A stretch of 44,058 nt of DNA from Gammaproteobacteria bacterium SG8_30 (lineage in GTDB: Bacteria > Pseudomonadota > Gammaproteobacteria > Steroidobacterales > Steroidobacteraceae), in assembly GCA_001303245.1 (NCBI GenBank), contig LJNS01000030.1, positions 1 through 44,058 of the forward strand, written 5' to 3'. A model generated the notes under the pieces. It had not been told where the DNA came from and did no database searches. It saw nothing but the letters and a program-made list of their open reading frames with translations. Every line of letters starts with the position of its first letter. Position 1 is the stretch's first letter. Shown one piece after another: positions 16,570-26,046 of this stretch. The position numbers were made by a program, and so were the translations under genes.

Positions 16570-17757
16570 TTGCGCATCCTGAAGCTGTCCGACGTCTATT
16601 TCCCCCGGGTCAACGGGGTATCGACCTCGATCCAGACCTTCCGCCAGAGCCTGTACGAGCTCGGGCACGAGACGGTGTTGCTGGCACCGGACTATGGCGA
16701 TCCGGGGCAGTGCGAGGAAGCGGGAGTCCGGCGCGTCGCCGCCCGACGGGTCCCGCTCGATCCCGAGGACCGGATGATGCAGTACCGCCGGTTGCTAGGG
16801 CAGGCGCGCGACACGCTGCGGGGCGGCGGCTACGACGTCGTCCACGTTCATACGCCTTTCCTCGCGCACTATGCGGGCGTCCGGCTGCGTCGCGAGTTCG
16901 GCGTGCCGGTGGTCGAGACCTACCACACGTACTTCGAGGAGTACCTTCACCACTACGTACCGTTCCTCCCCGGCGGCGTGCTCCGCTTGCTGGCGCGCCG
17001 CTTTACGGTCAGCCAGTGCCGGGCCGTCGACGCGCTGGTGGTCCCCACCCACGCCATGCTGGAGGTGCTGCGACGCTACGGCGTCGCGGCCCGGGCCGAG
17101 GTGATTCCGACCGGGCTCGATCCGGAGCGCTTCACCGGGGGGGAGGGGAACCGCTTTCGCAGGCGTCTCGGCATCCCTTCCGGCCAGCCGCTGCTGGTCC
17201 ACATCAGTCGCGTGGCTCACGAGAAGAACATCGACTTCGTGCTCCGCGTCTTTAAGCGGGTGCACTCGTATCGACCCGGCACGCGGCTGGTGATCGCCGG
17301 CGAAGGCCCCGCCGAGGCCTCCCTGCGCTCGCTTGCGGCACGACTCGGCCTGCAGGCTGCCGTGCACTTCGTCGGCTACCTCGACCGGGCCGGCGAGCTG
17401 CTCGACTGCTACCGCGCGGCCGATGCCTTCGTCTTCGCCTCGCGGACCGAGACGCAGGGCCTCGTCCTGCTGGAGGCGATGGCACTGGGCGTGCCAGTCG
17501 TCTCGACCGCCGTACTCGGCACGACCGAGGTGCTCAGGGACGCCGAGGGCGCCATCGTCGTACGGGAGGAGGAGAGCGAATTTGCAGCGGCGGTGCTCGG
17601 GCTCCTCGACGATCCCGAGCTGCAGACGACGCTCCGCGCGGGGGGCGCGCGCACCGCCGCCCGTTGGTCCGCGACTTCGCTGGCGGGCAGGATGGCGGAG
17701 CTCTATCGAGACGTGGCAGGCGGCGCAGCCGAGGCGCTCGGTGAGCCGGTGCGCTAG
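16570..17757 (+). CDS. GT-B glycosyltransferase (family 4, MgtA-like)
   Basis: A 395-residue retaining glycosyltransferase. The N-terminal domain starts MRILKLSDVYFPRVNGVSTS, with the GVS loop and VVHVHTPFLAHYAGVRLRREFGVPVVETYHTYFEEYLHHYVP. The C-terminal nucleotide-sugar domain contains VHISRVAHEKNIDFVLRVF, LVIAGEGPAEASL and the EX7E motif (Glu294 and Glu302 in ETQGLVLLE). This is the pattern of GDP-mannose-dependent mannosyltransferases and related glycolipid enzymes; donor and acceptor are not certain. The start is TTG at 16570, with GGAGGG 4-5 nt upstream and the conserved N-terminus beginning there. The stop codon TAG is the first half of a TAGACT box for the next gene. Confidence 0.92.
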   Translation: MRILKLSDVYFPRVNGVSTSIQTFRQSLYELGHETVLLAPDYGDPGQCEEAGVRRVAARRVPLDPEDRMMQYRRLLGQARDTLRGGGYDVVHVHTPFLAHYAGVRLRREFGVPVVETYHTYFEEYLHHYVPFLPGGVLRLLARRFTVSQCRAVDALVVPTHAMLEVLRRYGVAARAEVIPTGLDPERFTGGEGNRFRRRLGIPSGQPLLVHISRVAHEKNIDFVLRVFKRVHSYRPGTRLVIAGEGPAEASLRSLAARLGLQAAVHFVGYLDRAGELLDCYRAADAFVFASRTETQGLVLLEAMALGVPVVSTAVLGTTEVLRDAEGAIVVREEESEFAAAVLGLLDDPELQTTLRAGGARTAARWSATSLAGRMAELYRDVAGGAAEALGEPVR

Positions 17758-17760
17758 ACT
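17755..17760 (+). promoter_or_regulatory. -10 box TAGACT of the 54-residue protein gene
   Basis: GCGCTAGACTCGG overlaps the glycosyltransferase stop codon and lies 31 nt before the ATG at 17792. It is identical in hexamer to those of the helicase and sseA. Confidence 0.35.
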
Positions 17761-17791
17761 CGGGGCCCGGGACGAGGAGGCGCGAGGAAGC

Positions 17792-17956
17792 ATGCAGTCC
17801 GAGTGGCTGAAAGTCATGCTCGAGGAAATCGCGCGCAAGCGCGAGGAAGCCGAGCGCGCCCGACGTGAGCAAGCGCTCCGCACGCAGGAGCGCGATGGCG
17901 GTGCTGCGCCGACCGGTGACGGTACGAGCCGGACAAGGCGGCACGCCGAAACCTGA
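17792..17956 (+). CDS. 54-residue highly charged helical protein
   Basis: A very small protein whose first half (MQSEWLKVMLEEIARKREEA and following Glu/Arg residues to about 32) should form one amphipathic charged helix, followed by a disordered Gly/Thr/Arg tail. A GAGG/GGAAG ribosome site and a TAGACT box precede the ATG. No named family is recognised. It lies between the glycosyltransferase and the tail-sheath homologue, about 67 bp before the latter. A scaffolding or adaptor role would fit a lone helix but is a guess. Confidence 0.7.
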   Translation: MQSEWLKVMLEEIARKREEAERARREQALRTQERDGGAAPTGDGTSRTRRHAET

Positions 17957-18023
17957 CCCGGCAGACGCTGGCGCGGCGGCCGTCCTCTCGTGCTAACCTT
18001 CGGAAAACGCAGGGGAGCCGCCG

Positions 18024-19649
18024 GTGGCGGATCGACTCACCGGGATCGACGTTCATGAGGAACCCGGCGCCGAGCAGTCCATCGCGCGGGCGCCGACGGG
18101 CATTGCCGTCTTCGTCGGACGGGCCCTGCGCGGTCCGCTCAATCGTCCGGTCCTGATTCGTTCCTTCGCCGACTTCGAGCGCAGCTTCGGCGGCCTGTGG
18201 CAGCCGAGCACGCTGTCCTACTGCGTCGATCAGTTCTTCGAAAGCGGCGGCGAGACGGCGCTCATCGTGCGGGTCGCCAACGGCGCCCGGCCCTGCAGCC
18301 TCTCGCTGCCCTGCTCGGGCGAAGCGCTCGAGCTCGCGGCCATCGCCCCGGGCACGCGTGAGTTCCTGCGCGCGGCCGTGGACTACGACGGGATCGGCGA
18401 GAACGAGCAGGACCGCTTCAACCTGGTGCTGCAACGCGTACGCTCGTGCGGATCCGAGCACATCGAGGACCAGGAGATCTACCGGCGGCTCTCGAGCCAC
18501 CCCGAGTCGTCGCGCTTCGCGGGCAGCGCGCTCGCCGAGTCGCAGCTGGTGCGGGTCGCGGGAGCCGTTCCGGGATCGCGGCCGGAGCCCACACTCGCCG
18601 TCGGCAGCCGGAATCGAGCAGGCTATGTCGACTCGAGCCCGGACGGGGACGATGGAGGACCCCTGACCGACTACGACATCATCGGCTCCGCCGCGCAGGG
18701 CACGGGCCTGTTCGCGCTCGGCTCGGTGGAGCACTTCAACTTCCTCTGCATTCCGCCGCTCGCACGTGACCGGGACGTGGGGCCGAGCACGCTGCTGGTC
18801 GCTAACCGGTACTGCCGGGACCGGCGCGCCATCCTGGTCGTCGATCCTCCCTCGGCCTGGGACTCGCCCGCGGCGGCGATCGCCGGCATGCAGGAGTGGC
18901 CGCTGGCGAGCGACAGCGCGGTCATGTACTTCCCGAGGATGCTCGCCTACGACAAGCTCCGTGGCCGGTTCGAGTCGTTCGCTGCCTGCGGCGCCGTGGC
19001 CGGGATGCTGGGCCGAGCGGGCGGCCGCCAGCCGGTCTGGTCGCCCCCCCATCCCGCGGAGGCGATCCTGCGCCCAGGCATGCGCCCGATGTGCGCCGTG
19101 GGTGACGTGGACCGGAATCGCCTGGCCACCCTCGGGGTGAACGCGCTGGCCGTCGCGCGCGCTCCGGGTGGCGAGCGCACTGCTGCGCGTACGCTGGCCG
19201 GGCCTGGCGCGTCGTCACCGGACAGGCGGCTGCTCGGCCGCCGGCGGCTGGCGCTACTGCTCCTCACGAGCATCGAGCGCGGCACGCGCTGGACGCTCTT
19301 CGAGCCCAACGGACCGGTGCTCTGGGGCAGGCTGGCGGGGCAGGTGCGGGCGTTCCTGACCTCTCTCGAACAGGACGGGGCCTTCGAAGAGCGCGCGGCG
19401 GACGATCGCTGGTTCGTGATCTGCGACGGACGGATCAACCGCGAGTACGAACGCGACCGGGGCATCGTCAACCTTCTGTTCGGATTTGCGGCCGCGCGCC
19501 CTGGACAGTTCCACTGCTACCTCATCAGTCATCGCGCGGGCGGCAGCCGGGTCAAGCCGGTCAGCGTTAACGGGCTGCAGTCGCTGTTGAGCCTCCCGGA
19601 GCAGCTGCTCGAGGAGTCCCTTCCCGACCTGCGCGCCCACACCTGCTGA
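18024..19649 (+). CDS. orphan phage/contractile-tail sheath homologue
   Basis: A 541-residue protein of the contractile-tail sheath family. The N-terminal part (DVHEEPGAEQSIARAPTGIAVFVGRALRGPLNRPVLIRSFADFER) is the typical strand exchanging between subunits. The middle region is variable. The C-terminal domain reads LLLTSIERGTRWTLFEPNGPVLWGRLAGQVRAFLTSLEQDGAFEERAADDRWFVICD and GIVNLLFGFAAARPGQFHCYLI, which is the conserved sheath C-terminal domain. The start is GTG at 18024 with GGGGAG 8 nt upstream. No tube, baseplate, spike, ATPase or other phage gene lies near. It may be a domesticated sheath or the remnant of an injection-type particle. Codon use matches the neighbours and the frame is intact, so it appears maintained. 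Confidence 0.88.
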   Translation: MADRLTGIDVHEEPGAEQSIARAPTGIAVFVGRALRGPLNRPVLIRSFADFERSFGGLWQPSTLSYCVDQFFESGGETALIVRVANGARPCSLSLPCSGEALELAAIAPGTREFLRAAVDYDGIGENEQDRFNLVLQRVRSCGSEHIEDQEIYRRLSSHPESSRFAGSALAESQLVRVAGAVPGSRPEPTLAVGSRNRAGYVDSSPDGDDGGPLTDYDIIGSAAQGTGLFALGSVEHFNFLCIPPLARDRDVGPSTLLVANRYCRDRRAILVVDPPSAWDSPAAAIAGMQEWPLASDSAVMYFPRMLAYDKLRGRFESFAACGAVAGMLGRAGGRQPVWSPPHPAEAILRPGMRPMCAVGDVDRNRLATLGVNALAVARAPGGERTAARTLAGPGASSPDRRLLGRRRLALLLLTSIERGTRWTLFEPNGPVLWGRLAGQVRAFLTSLEQDGAFEERAADDRWFVICDGRINREYERDRGIVNLLFGFAAARPGQFHCYLISHRAGGSRVKPVSVNGLQSLLSLPEQLLEESLPDLRAHTC

Positions 19650-19655
19650 GCGCGG

Positions 19656-22600
19656 TCAGCGCGTTCCGAAACCTCCGCCGCCCGGCGTCTCGATCACGAT
19701 CACGTCACCGGCTCCGACCTCGCTCGTGGCGCTGCCGCCGAGATTCTCCCGCCGCCCATCGCGGCGCTCGAGAGCGTTGCGCCCGACCTGTCCCGGAGCG
19801 CCGCCGGCGAGGCCGAAGGGTGGAACGCGCCGGTGCCCCGACAGGATCGAAACGGTCATCGGCTCCAGGAACTCGATGCGGCGGACGAGCCCGTCGCCGC
19901 CGCGGTGGCGGCCCGATCCTCCGGATCCGGGACGGAAGGCGAATTCCCGCAGCAGGACCGGGTAGCGCGACTCCAGAACCTCCGGGTCCGTCAGCCGCGA
20001 GTTCGTCATGTGGGTCTGCACTCCGGACGCCCCGTCGAACGCCGGCCCCGCGCCGGCGCCGCCGGCGATGGTCTCGTAGTACTGGGTCGTCGCATTGCCG
20101 AAGGTCAGGTTGTTCATCGTTCCCTGGGAGCCCGCCAGCGCGCCGAGCGCGCCGTAGAGCGCATCCACGATGCACTGCGAAGTCTCCACGTTGCCCGCCA
20201 CGACGGCGGCCGGCGGCCGCGGGTTGAGCAGCGAGCCTTCCGGGACGCGGATCACGAGCGGCCGCAGGCAACCCTCGTTGAGCGGGATGTCTGCGGCAAC
20301 GAGGGTGCGAAAGACATAGAGCACGGCCGCCGTGCACACGGCGAGCGGCGCGTTGAAATTGCCGGATGACTGCGGCGAGGTGCCCGTGAAGTCGACGACT
20401 GCCGAACGGGCGGCACGGTCGATCGCGACGCGTACCGCGATCGCCTTGCCGTCGTCGAGCTCGTAGCGGAACGAGCCGTCCTCGAGGCGGTCGATGACCT
20501 CGCGCACCCTGGCCTCGGCGTTGTCCTGCACGTGACGCATGTAGTCTCGGACCGGCCCGAGTCCGTGCGCGAGGACGAGCCGTTCCATTTCCTGCCTGCC
20601 GCGCTCGTTGGCGGCCAGCTGCGCCTGCAGATCGGCGATGTTCTGCTCGGGATTGCGCGCCGGCCAGGCTGCGGTCGTCAGCGCGTCCCTGAGCGCGCCC
20701 TCGCGCAGCCGGCCTCGCGCGAGAAGCCGGAAGTCCGTGAACAGCACGCCCTCCTCGTCGATGCTGCGGCTGCCGGGCGGCATCGAGCCGGGCGTGATCC
20801 CGCCGATGTCGGCGTGATGGGCGCGAGAGGCGACGTAGAAGTCCGGCGACGCGTCCTGCCCCGCGAACAGCGGCGTCACGACCGTCACGTCGGGCAGGTG
20901 GGTTCCGCCGGCGTAGGGTGCGTTGAGCATCCACGCGTCCCCGCGCGCCATGTGCCCGGAGTGGGCCGCGATCACGGCGCGCACGCTCGCCCCCATCGAG
21001 CCGAGGTGCACCGGCATATGCGGCGCGTTCGCCACGAGGCAGCCCGCGGCGTCGAACAGCGCGCAGGAAAAGTCGAGCCGCTCCCGGATGTTCACCGACA
21101 CGGCGGTCGACTGGAGCACCGCCCCCATCTGCTCCGCGACGTGCATGAAGCGGTGGTTGAACAGCTCGAGCAGCACCGGGTCCGCGCGGCTCGAGTCGAG
21201 CTCGCGGGACCGCCGGGGCCGACTTCGCGACAGCTTCAACTCGCCAGAGGCCAGCGGTTCCGCCTCCCAGTCGTTTTCCACGACTGTCGTGGCATTGGCC
21301 TCCACGATGATCGCCGGCCCGCGCACGCGGCTCCCCGCCTCGAGTTGCTCCCTTCTCCAGAGCGCTACGCGCCGCCAGCCGTCGAACCAGCCATCGACTT
21401 CGGCGGCAGTCCCGGTCACGCCGGCCGTGCCCGGGGGCAGGCCATCACGAAGCGCCGACTGCCCGCCCGGTGCGACGGCCTCGACGCGCAGTGTCGCGAT
21501 GGCGAGCCTGGTGAGCTCCGGCTCGAAGCCGAAACGTCCCGCGAAGCCGCGGGCAAAATCGTCGCGCATGGTCGCCAGGTCGCTGATCGGAACGGGCAGC
21601 GACATTTCCGTCCCCTCGACCTTGATCTCCGCGCCGGACTCGACCCGGATCGCGGCTGCGGGCGCTCCCTGGGAGACGAGTTCGGCACGGGCCTCCTGCT
21701 CCACGCAGGCGGCCACCGCCCGGAGCTCCGCCAGGGAAGCGGTGCCGAGCGGCCGCTCGACGCTGCGCCTGATCAACGCGCGCTGGTCGGCGAGCCCGAT
21801 GCCCCAGGCCGACAGTACTCCTGCGTGCGGATGGATGAGGACCTCCCCGATGTCCAGCGCGTCGGCCACGCGGCACGCGTGCTGGCCGCCCGCGCCGCCG
21901 AAACAGAACAGCGAGTAGTCCTTGGCGTCGTGGCCATGGCGCACCGAGACGTGCCGGATGGCGTGGGCCATCGTCTCGATCGCGACCTCCAGGAAGCCTT
22001 CGGCGAGCTCTTCCGCGGTCCAGCGCCTGCCGGTAGATTCGGACACGCCTCGGGCGAGGGCGAGGAAGCCCCGGCGGACCGCCTGGGTGTCGAGCGCCTG
22101 GTGGCCGTCGGGACCGAAGACGCGCGGAAAGTGGTCCGGCTGCAGCCGTCCCAGCAGCACGTGGATGTCGGTGACGGCGAGCGGGCCGCCGTTGCGGTAG
22201 CAGACGGGCCCGGGGTGCGCACCAGCGGACTCCGGGCCGACCCGGAGGCGACCGCCTTCGAATCGCAGCACGGAACCGCCACCGGCTGCCACCGTATGGA
22301 TGTTCATCATGGGTGCCTGCAGGCGGATGCCGGCAATGCGCGAGTCGAAGCGGCGCGGATACCGGCCGTCGTACAGGGCCACGTCCGTGGAGGTTCCCCC
22401 CATGTCGAACCCGATGAGCCGGCTGCGACCCAGCCCGCGGCCGGCCACGGCCATGCCGACAAGGCCGCCTGCGGGACCGGAGAGCAGCGCGTTGGCGCCG
22501 CGAAACGAGTCGGCCGCCGCAAGCCCGCCGTTGCTCTGCATGAACAGGATGCGGGCCTCCGCGTGTGCGCTGCCGAGCCGGTCCCGGAACCGCCTGGCGT

Positions 22601-23261
22601 AGCGCGCGAGCAGCGGCGTCAGGTAGGCGTCGACCACGGTCGTGTCGCCGCGGCCGACCAGCCGGATCAGCGGCGAGACCTGGTGGGACGTGCACACCTC
22701 GGCAAAGCCGGTCTTTCTGGCCACGCGCGCCGCCGACCGCTCGTGCTCAGGAAAGGCGTAGCCGTGCATCAGCACGATCGCGACACTCTCGATGCCGGAA
22801 GCACGCATGGCATGCAGCGAGTCGGTCAGCGAGGCCTCGTCGAGCGGCTCGAGAACCCGGCCCCGGGCATCGACCCGTTCCCGCACTTCCGCAACCGCCT
22901 CGTACAGCATTTCGGGCAGCACGATGTGACGGGCGAAGAGGTCCGGACGGTCCTGGTAGCCGATGCGGAGTGCGTCGCGGAAGCCTGCGGTCACGACGAG
23001 ACCCGTGCGCACGCCCTTGCGCTCGAGCAGCGCGTTGGTCGCGACCGTGGTTCCCATGCGTACGACGTCGATCGTGTCCCCTGGCCGACCGTGACGGGCG
23101 AGCAGTTCGAGGATCGCGAAGGAAGGTGCGTCGTCGTAGCGGGCGGGGTCCTCCGACAGGAGCTTGCGGGTCAGAAGCCTGCCGTCGGGCCGGAGCGCGA
23201 CCACGTCCGTGAACGTGCCGCCTCGGTCGATGGAGAATTGCCAGCCTCGGGCTCGGTCCAT
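19656..23261 (-). CDS. ATP-dependent 5-oxoprolinase (fused HyuA-HyuB hydantoinase family)
   Basis: A 1201-residue cytoplasmic enzyme of the eukaryote-like single-chain 5-oxoprolinase type, which opens 5-oxo-L-proline to glutamate with ATP. The HyuA half (about 1-690) has [85 protein letters not shown] and [16 protein letters not shown]. The HyuB half (about 710-1200) has [63 protein letters not shown] and [13 protein letters not shown], ending [12 protein letters not shown]. The start at 23261 ([15 protein letters not shown]) fits the family; 19 extra codons upstream are open but atypical. The symporter gene begins 25 bp away on the other strand. A related hydantoinase substrate cannot be excluded. 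Confidence 0.93.
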   Translation of the reverse strand: MDRARGWQFSIDRGGTFTDVVALRPDGRLLTRKLLSEDPARYDDAPSFAILELLARHGRPGDTIDVVRMGTTVATNALLERKGVRTGLVVTAGFRDALRIGYQDRPDLFARHIVLPEMLYEAVAEVRERVDARGRVLEPLDEASLTDSLHAMRASGIESVAIVLMHGYAFPEHERSAARVARKTGFAEVCTSHQVSPLIRLVGRGDTTVVDAYLTPLLARYARRFRDRLGSAHAEARILFMQSNGGLAAADSFRGANALLSGPAGGLVGMAVAGRGLGRSRLIGFDMGGTSTDVALYDGRYPRRFDSRIAGIRLQAPMMNIHTVAAGGGSVLRFEGGRLRVGPESAGAHPGPVCYRNGGPLAVTDIHVLLGRLQPDHFPRVFGPDGHQALDTQAVRRGFLALARGVSESTGRRWTAEELAEGFLEVAIETMAHAIRHVSVRHGHDAKDYSLFCFGGAGGQHACRVADALDIGEVLIHPHAGVLSAWGIGLADQRALIRRSVERPLGTASLAELRAVAACVEQEARAELVSQGAPAAAIRVESGAEIKVEGTEMSLPVPISDLATMRDDFARGFAGRFGFEPELTRLAIATLRVEAVAPGGQSALRDGLPPGTAGVTGTAAEVDGWFDGWRRVALWRREQLEAGSRVRGPAIIVEANATTVVENDWEAEPLASGELKLSRSRPRRSRELDSSRADPVLLELFNHRFMHVAEQMGAVLQSTAVSVNIRERLDFSCALFDAAGCLVANAPHMPVHLGSMGASVRAVIAAHSGHMARGDAWMLNAPYAGGTHLPDVTVVTPLFAGQDASPDFYVASRAHHADIGGITPGSMPPGSRSIDEEGVLFTDFRLLARGRLREGALRDALTTAAWPARNPEQNIADLQAQLAANERGRQEMERLVLAHGLGPVRDYMRHVQDNAEARVREVIDRLEDGSFRYELDDGKAIAVRVAIDRAARSAVVDFTGTSPQSSGNFNAPLAVCTAAVLYVFRTLVAADIPLNEGCLRPLVIRVPEGSLLNPRPPAAVVAGNVETSQCIVDALYGALGALAGSQGTMNNLTFGNATTQYYETIAGGAGAGPAFDGASGVQTHMTNSRLTDPEVLESRYPVLLREFAFRPGSGGSGRHRGGDGLVRRIEFLEPMTVSILSGHRRVPPFGLAGGAPGQVGRNALERRDGRRENLGGSATSEVGAGDVIVIETPGGGGFGTR

Positions 23262-23286
23262 TCGGGGTACCGCACAGGGGCCCGCA

Positions 23287-24657
23287 GTGTCCATCGGCGG
23301 CTGGGCCGCCCGGCGCACGCGCGGCGCAGAGGACTTCTTCCTGGGCGGCCGACGCCTCGGCCCCTGGCTGGCTGCGCTGTCGCAAGGTGCGACCCAGTCC
23401 TCCGCGTGGACGCTGGTCGGCGTGAGCGGGGCAGCCTACGCCTGGGGGCTCCCGGCTGTCTGGATCTGGCTGTCGGTCGTGACCGGCTATGCCGTCAACT
23501 GGTTCCTGGTTGCGCCGCGCCTGCGGGCCCTGTCGGCGGGACAGGGCAGCGTCACGCTTGTCCAGCTGCTCACGCACGGCGAGGAGGGTGCCGCCGCGGT
23601 CGCACTGCGTCGCAGCGCTTCGGTCATCATCGTGACCTCGTTCCTTTTCTACGTGGCCGCACAGTTCCAGGCCGCGGGCACCGCCTTCTCGCTGGCTCTC
23701 GGCCTCGACTTCCGGTTGTGCGTCGTCCTCGGCAGTACGCTGATCGTGGCCTACACCCTCGTCGGCGGGTTCTGGGCGGCGAGCGTCACCGACTTCGTCC
23801 AGGGGGCGCTGATGCTGCTGGTATCGCTGTTGCTGCCCGTGGCCGCCCTCTCCGCGGCCGGTGGGCTGGACCCGTTGCTTGCGGCGACCGCAGCGGACGA
23901 CCCGGCCCGTGCCGACCTGTTCGGCGGCCGCGGCGCTGCCGCCGCACTCGCCTTCGTGCTCGGCACTTTCGGCATCGGCCTTGCCGCTCCCGGCCAGCCG
24001 CACGTCGTGAACCACTTCATGGCGGCACGTGACGACGCCGCTGTCCGTCGCGGCGGCTTCATCGCACTCGTCTGGATCGGACTCGTCCTGGCCGGGATGC
24101 TGGTGATCGGCTGGTCCGGCCGGCTGCTCGTGCCTCCGCCGGATGCGGCCGAGGAAGTGCTGTTTGCATCCGCGGCGAGCTGGCTGCCTCCGCTGCTTGC
24201 CGGGCTCGTCACGGTCGCGGTCATGTCGGCCATCATGTCCACGGTCGACAGCCAGTTGATCACGGCGACCTCGAGCGTGACCGTCGACTGGCCCAATGGC
24301 CCGAGTCGGGCCGGTACGCCCGGCCTGCGGGTCACGCGCGCGGCGCTCGTGGTCTTCAGCGCGGCGGCGGCCTGCATCGCGATGTTCGTGCCCGAGAGTA
24401 TCTACAGTCGCGTTCTCTTTGCCTGGAACGCGCTCGGCGCAGCCTTCGGCCCGCTCGTCATCCTGGTCGCCGTCGGTCGCATGCCGACCGCGCGGATGTC
24501 GCTGGCCTGCGTCTGGACCGGCTTTGCGTCAACGGTCCTCTTCTACCTGCTGCCCGACACGGAGGGCGACGTGGTGGAGCGTCTCCTGCCGTTCGTGCTC
24601 GCCTCGACCGTGGCGCTCGCGGTCGGCCGTATGCAGCGCTCGAGGGCGCCGACGTGA
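23287..24657 (+). CDS. sodium:solute symporter (PutP/SSS family), 5'-shortened
   Basis: A multi-pass inner-membrane transporter of the SSS family. Conserved parts are [40 protein letters not shown] (second helix of PutP), the repeated hydrophobic helices, [20 protein letters not shown] and [22 protein letters not shown]. Relatives start with one more membrane helix ending in a [LI]IGxWAxR segment. Here only [12 protein letters not shown] remains, and the sequence before it is the 5' end of the divergent oxoprolinase. GTG at 23287 is the best start (about 456 aa); the open frame reaches 23164 but overlaps the oxoprolinase. The missing helix lies outside the 5+5 transport core of this fold, so the protein may still work, or the gene is truncated. 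The product may import 5-oxoproline or another amino acid (inference from the neighbour). Confidence 0.82.
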   Translation: MSIGGWAARRTRGAEDFFLGGRRLGPWLAALSQGATQSSAWTLVGVSGAAYAWGLPAVWIWLSVVTGYAVNWFLVAPRLRALSAGQGSVTLVQLLTHGEEGAAAVALRRSASVIIVTSFLFYVAAQFQAAGTAFSLALGLDFRLCVVLGSTLIVAYTLVGGFWAASVTDFVQGALMLLVSLLLPVAALSAAGGLDPLLAATAADDPARADLFGGRGAAAALAFVLGTFGIGLAAPGQPHVVNHFMAARDDAAVRRGGFIALVWIGLVLAGMLVIGWSGRLLVPPPDAAEEVLFASAASWLPPLLAGLVTVAVMSAIMSTVDSQLITATSSVTVDWPNGPSRAGTPGLRVTRAALVVFSAAAACIAMFVPESIYSRVLFAWNALGAAFGPLVILVAVGRMPTARMSLACVWTGFASTVLFYLLPDTEGDVVERLLPFVLASTVALAVGRMQRSRAPT

Positions 24658-25019
24658 CGGTGACGGAAGACGAGGCGAGGCTCGCCCGCATCCGGGAAGC
24701 CGTGGCGGCCATCCCGCGAGGTCGCGTCGACAGCTACGGGGGCGTCGCGCGCCGCGCGGGACTGCCGGGGCGCGCTCGGCTCGTGGGTCATGCATTGAGG
24801 ACGGCACCGACGGAGCTCGACCTGCCCTGGCACCGGGTCGTGAATGCGAGCGGCCGGATCAGCTTTCCGTCGGGTTCGCGGCAGCATGCGCTGCAGCGCC
24901 GGCTGCTGGCCGGCGAGGGCGTGCGCTTCGGCGACGACGGACGCGTGGATCCGGCTGCGCGGGGCCTGGACGACGATCTCGACCGGCTGCTGTGGGGTCC
25001 GCCGGACGGCGGGCGCTGA
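24654..25019 (+). CDS. alkyltransferase-like protein (ATL, MGMT homologue)
   Basis: A 121-residue homologue of the DNA-binding domain of O6-alkylguanine-DNA alkyltransferase. The active-site PCHRV motif of the true enzyme is replaced by PWHRV (residues 58-62), the diagnostic Trp-for-Cys change of ATL proteins. These bind O6-alkylguanine and route it to nucleotide excision repair instead of accepting the alkyl group. Other matches are IPRGRVDSYGGVARRAGLPGRARLVGHAL and NASGRISFPSGS. The start is GTG at 24654, overlapping the symporter stop (GTGA), which implies coupling. No helicase or Uvr gene is next to it. Confidence 0.93.
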   Translation: MTVTEDEARLARIREAVAAIPRGRVDSYGGVARRAGLPGRARLVGHALRTAPTELDLPWHRVVNASGRISFPSGSRQHALQRRLLAGEGVRFGDDGRVDPAARGLDDDLDRLLWGPPDGGR

Positions 25020-25070
25020 GCGCGCAGGGCACGTTCTGTTAACATCGGGCGCCGCCTAGCGGAGCCGGGA

Positions 25071-25610
25071 ATGACAAGCCGCCACGTGATTTTTTCCCAC
25101 GGCAAGGAGAGCGGGCCGTGGGGCTCGAAGATCTCTGCGATGGCCGAGGTCGCGCGCAGCGAAGGCTACGAGGCGGACTCCGTGGACTACCGCGGGGTCG
25201 AAGACCCGCACGATCGCGTCACCCGGCTGCTCAGCTTCTGTCGCGACCTCCGCGGAGACCTCGTGCTGGTGGGATCGAGCATGGGGGGGCACGTGGCCGC
25301 GGCCGCATCCTCGCTGCTGCGTGCGCAGGGCCTGTTCCTGCTTGCGCCGGCGTTCTACATGCCCGGCTGCGAGCACCTCACGCCCAAGCCCGCCGAGTGT
25401 CCGCTCACCATCGTGCACGGCTGGCGCGACGACGTGGTCCCGGTGGAGAACAGCATCCGCTACGCGCGCGAGCATGACGCGACGCTGCACCTGATCGACG
25501 CCGACCACCGGATGCAGGACCAGATCACGCTGATCAACTACCTCTTCGAGTACTTCCTGGTGGCGCTGGACCTGCCGCACCTGCAGAAACAGGCCGAGAA
25601 GCGCGCCTGA
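25071..25610 (+). CDS. small alpha/beta-fold hydrolase
   Basis: A 179-residue serine hydrolase of minimal size. The nucleophile is Ser70 in LVLVGSSMGGH, the acid is Asp120/121 in VHGWRDDVVP and the histidine is His146 in IDADHRMQ. The N-terminal HGKESGPWGSK loop resembles the oxyanion segment of YqiA/YcfP-like esterases. The fold lacks a large lid, so a small acyl or thioester substrate is likely but unknown. The ATG at 25071 follows GGAGCCGGGA. It is 51 bp after the ATL gene and may be in the same transcript. It ends about 130 bp before the small lipoprotein gene. Confidence 0.88.
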   Translation: MTSRHVIFSHGKESGPWGSKISAMAEVARSEGYEADSVDYRGVEDPHDRVTRLLSFCRDLRGDLVLVGSSMGGHVAAAASSLLRAQGLFLLAPAFYMPGCEHLTPKPAECPLTIVHGWRDDVVPVENSIRYAREHDATLHLIDADHRMQDQITLINYLFEYFLVALDLPHLQKQAEKRA

Positions 25611-25711
25611 CGGCAAGGGGCCGGCGACGATCTCCCTCTCGCCCTCGGAGTTTGCCTCGCGCCGAGGCCGCACATCACATCTGCGAAGGACCACGAAAGC
25701 GCCGATCGCGT

Positions 25712-25717
25712 TAGAAT
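25712..25717 (+). promoter_or_regulatory. -10 box TAGAAT of the small lipoprotein gene
   Basis: GCGTTAGAATCC lies about 26 nt before the ATG at 25744. The 12-mer is the same as that upstream of the Rid gene, making it one of the better-supported boxes in the window. There is no clear -35. Confidence 0.45.
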
Positions 25718-25743
25718 CCTTAAAACCATCACGGAGCCAGTGC

Positions 25744-25974
25744 ATGCGATTGCCTGCCATCCTGGTCTTGCCGCCGCTGCTCCTCGCGCTCGCCGCCTGC
25801 GGCGGTGAGGATGCCGAGGAGCGCGAGGTCATGAAACCCGAGGAGACCGTGTTCCGGGACCTCGTCACCGCTCCCGACAAGGTCGAAGACAGCGTCAACG
25901 CGGCCATGGACGCGCACCGCGAAGCGCTCGATCGTCAGATCCGCGAGAGCGAAGGCGACTCCTCCGGCGAATAG
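25744..25974 (+). CDS. small lipoprotein of unknown function
   Basis: A 76-residue protein with a clear lipoprotein signal (lipobox LAAC, Cys19) followed by Gly-Gly and an acidic linker. The mature part is about 58 residues, highly charged and predicted helical (EETVFRDLVTAPDKVEDSVN, then AAMDAHREALDRQIRESEGD). The residues after Cys are Gly-Gly, not the Asp that retains lipoproteins in the inner membrane, so outer-membrane sorting is expected. GGAG lies about 9 nt before the ATG. It sits 72 bp before plsB in the same direction. No function is known. Confidence 0.85.
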   Translation: MRLPAILVLPPLLLALAACGGEDAEEREVMKPEETVFRDLVTAPDKVEDSVNAAMDAHREALDRQIRESEGDSSGE

Positions 25975-26046
25975 CGGCTGCGCACCGCGACAGCCGTGCG
26001 CGCGCCGGCGGGCGCACGGCGTCCGTTCCGATCACGCCGACCGACC

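Noticed and set aside
20532-24032. Plus-strand open frame of about 1166 codons across the oxoprolinase
   Set aside because: It is antisense to a recognised 1201-residue enzyme. Only its last part, in the symporter frame region, overlaps real coding sequence. The composition is His/Arg/Gly noise.
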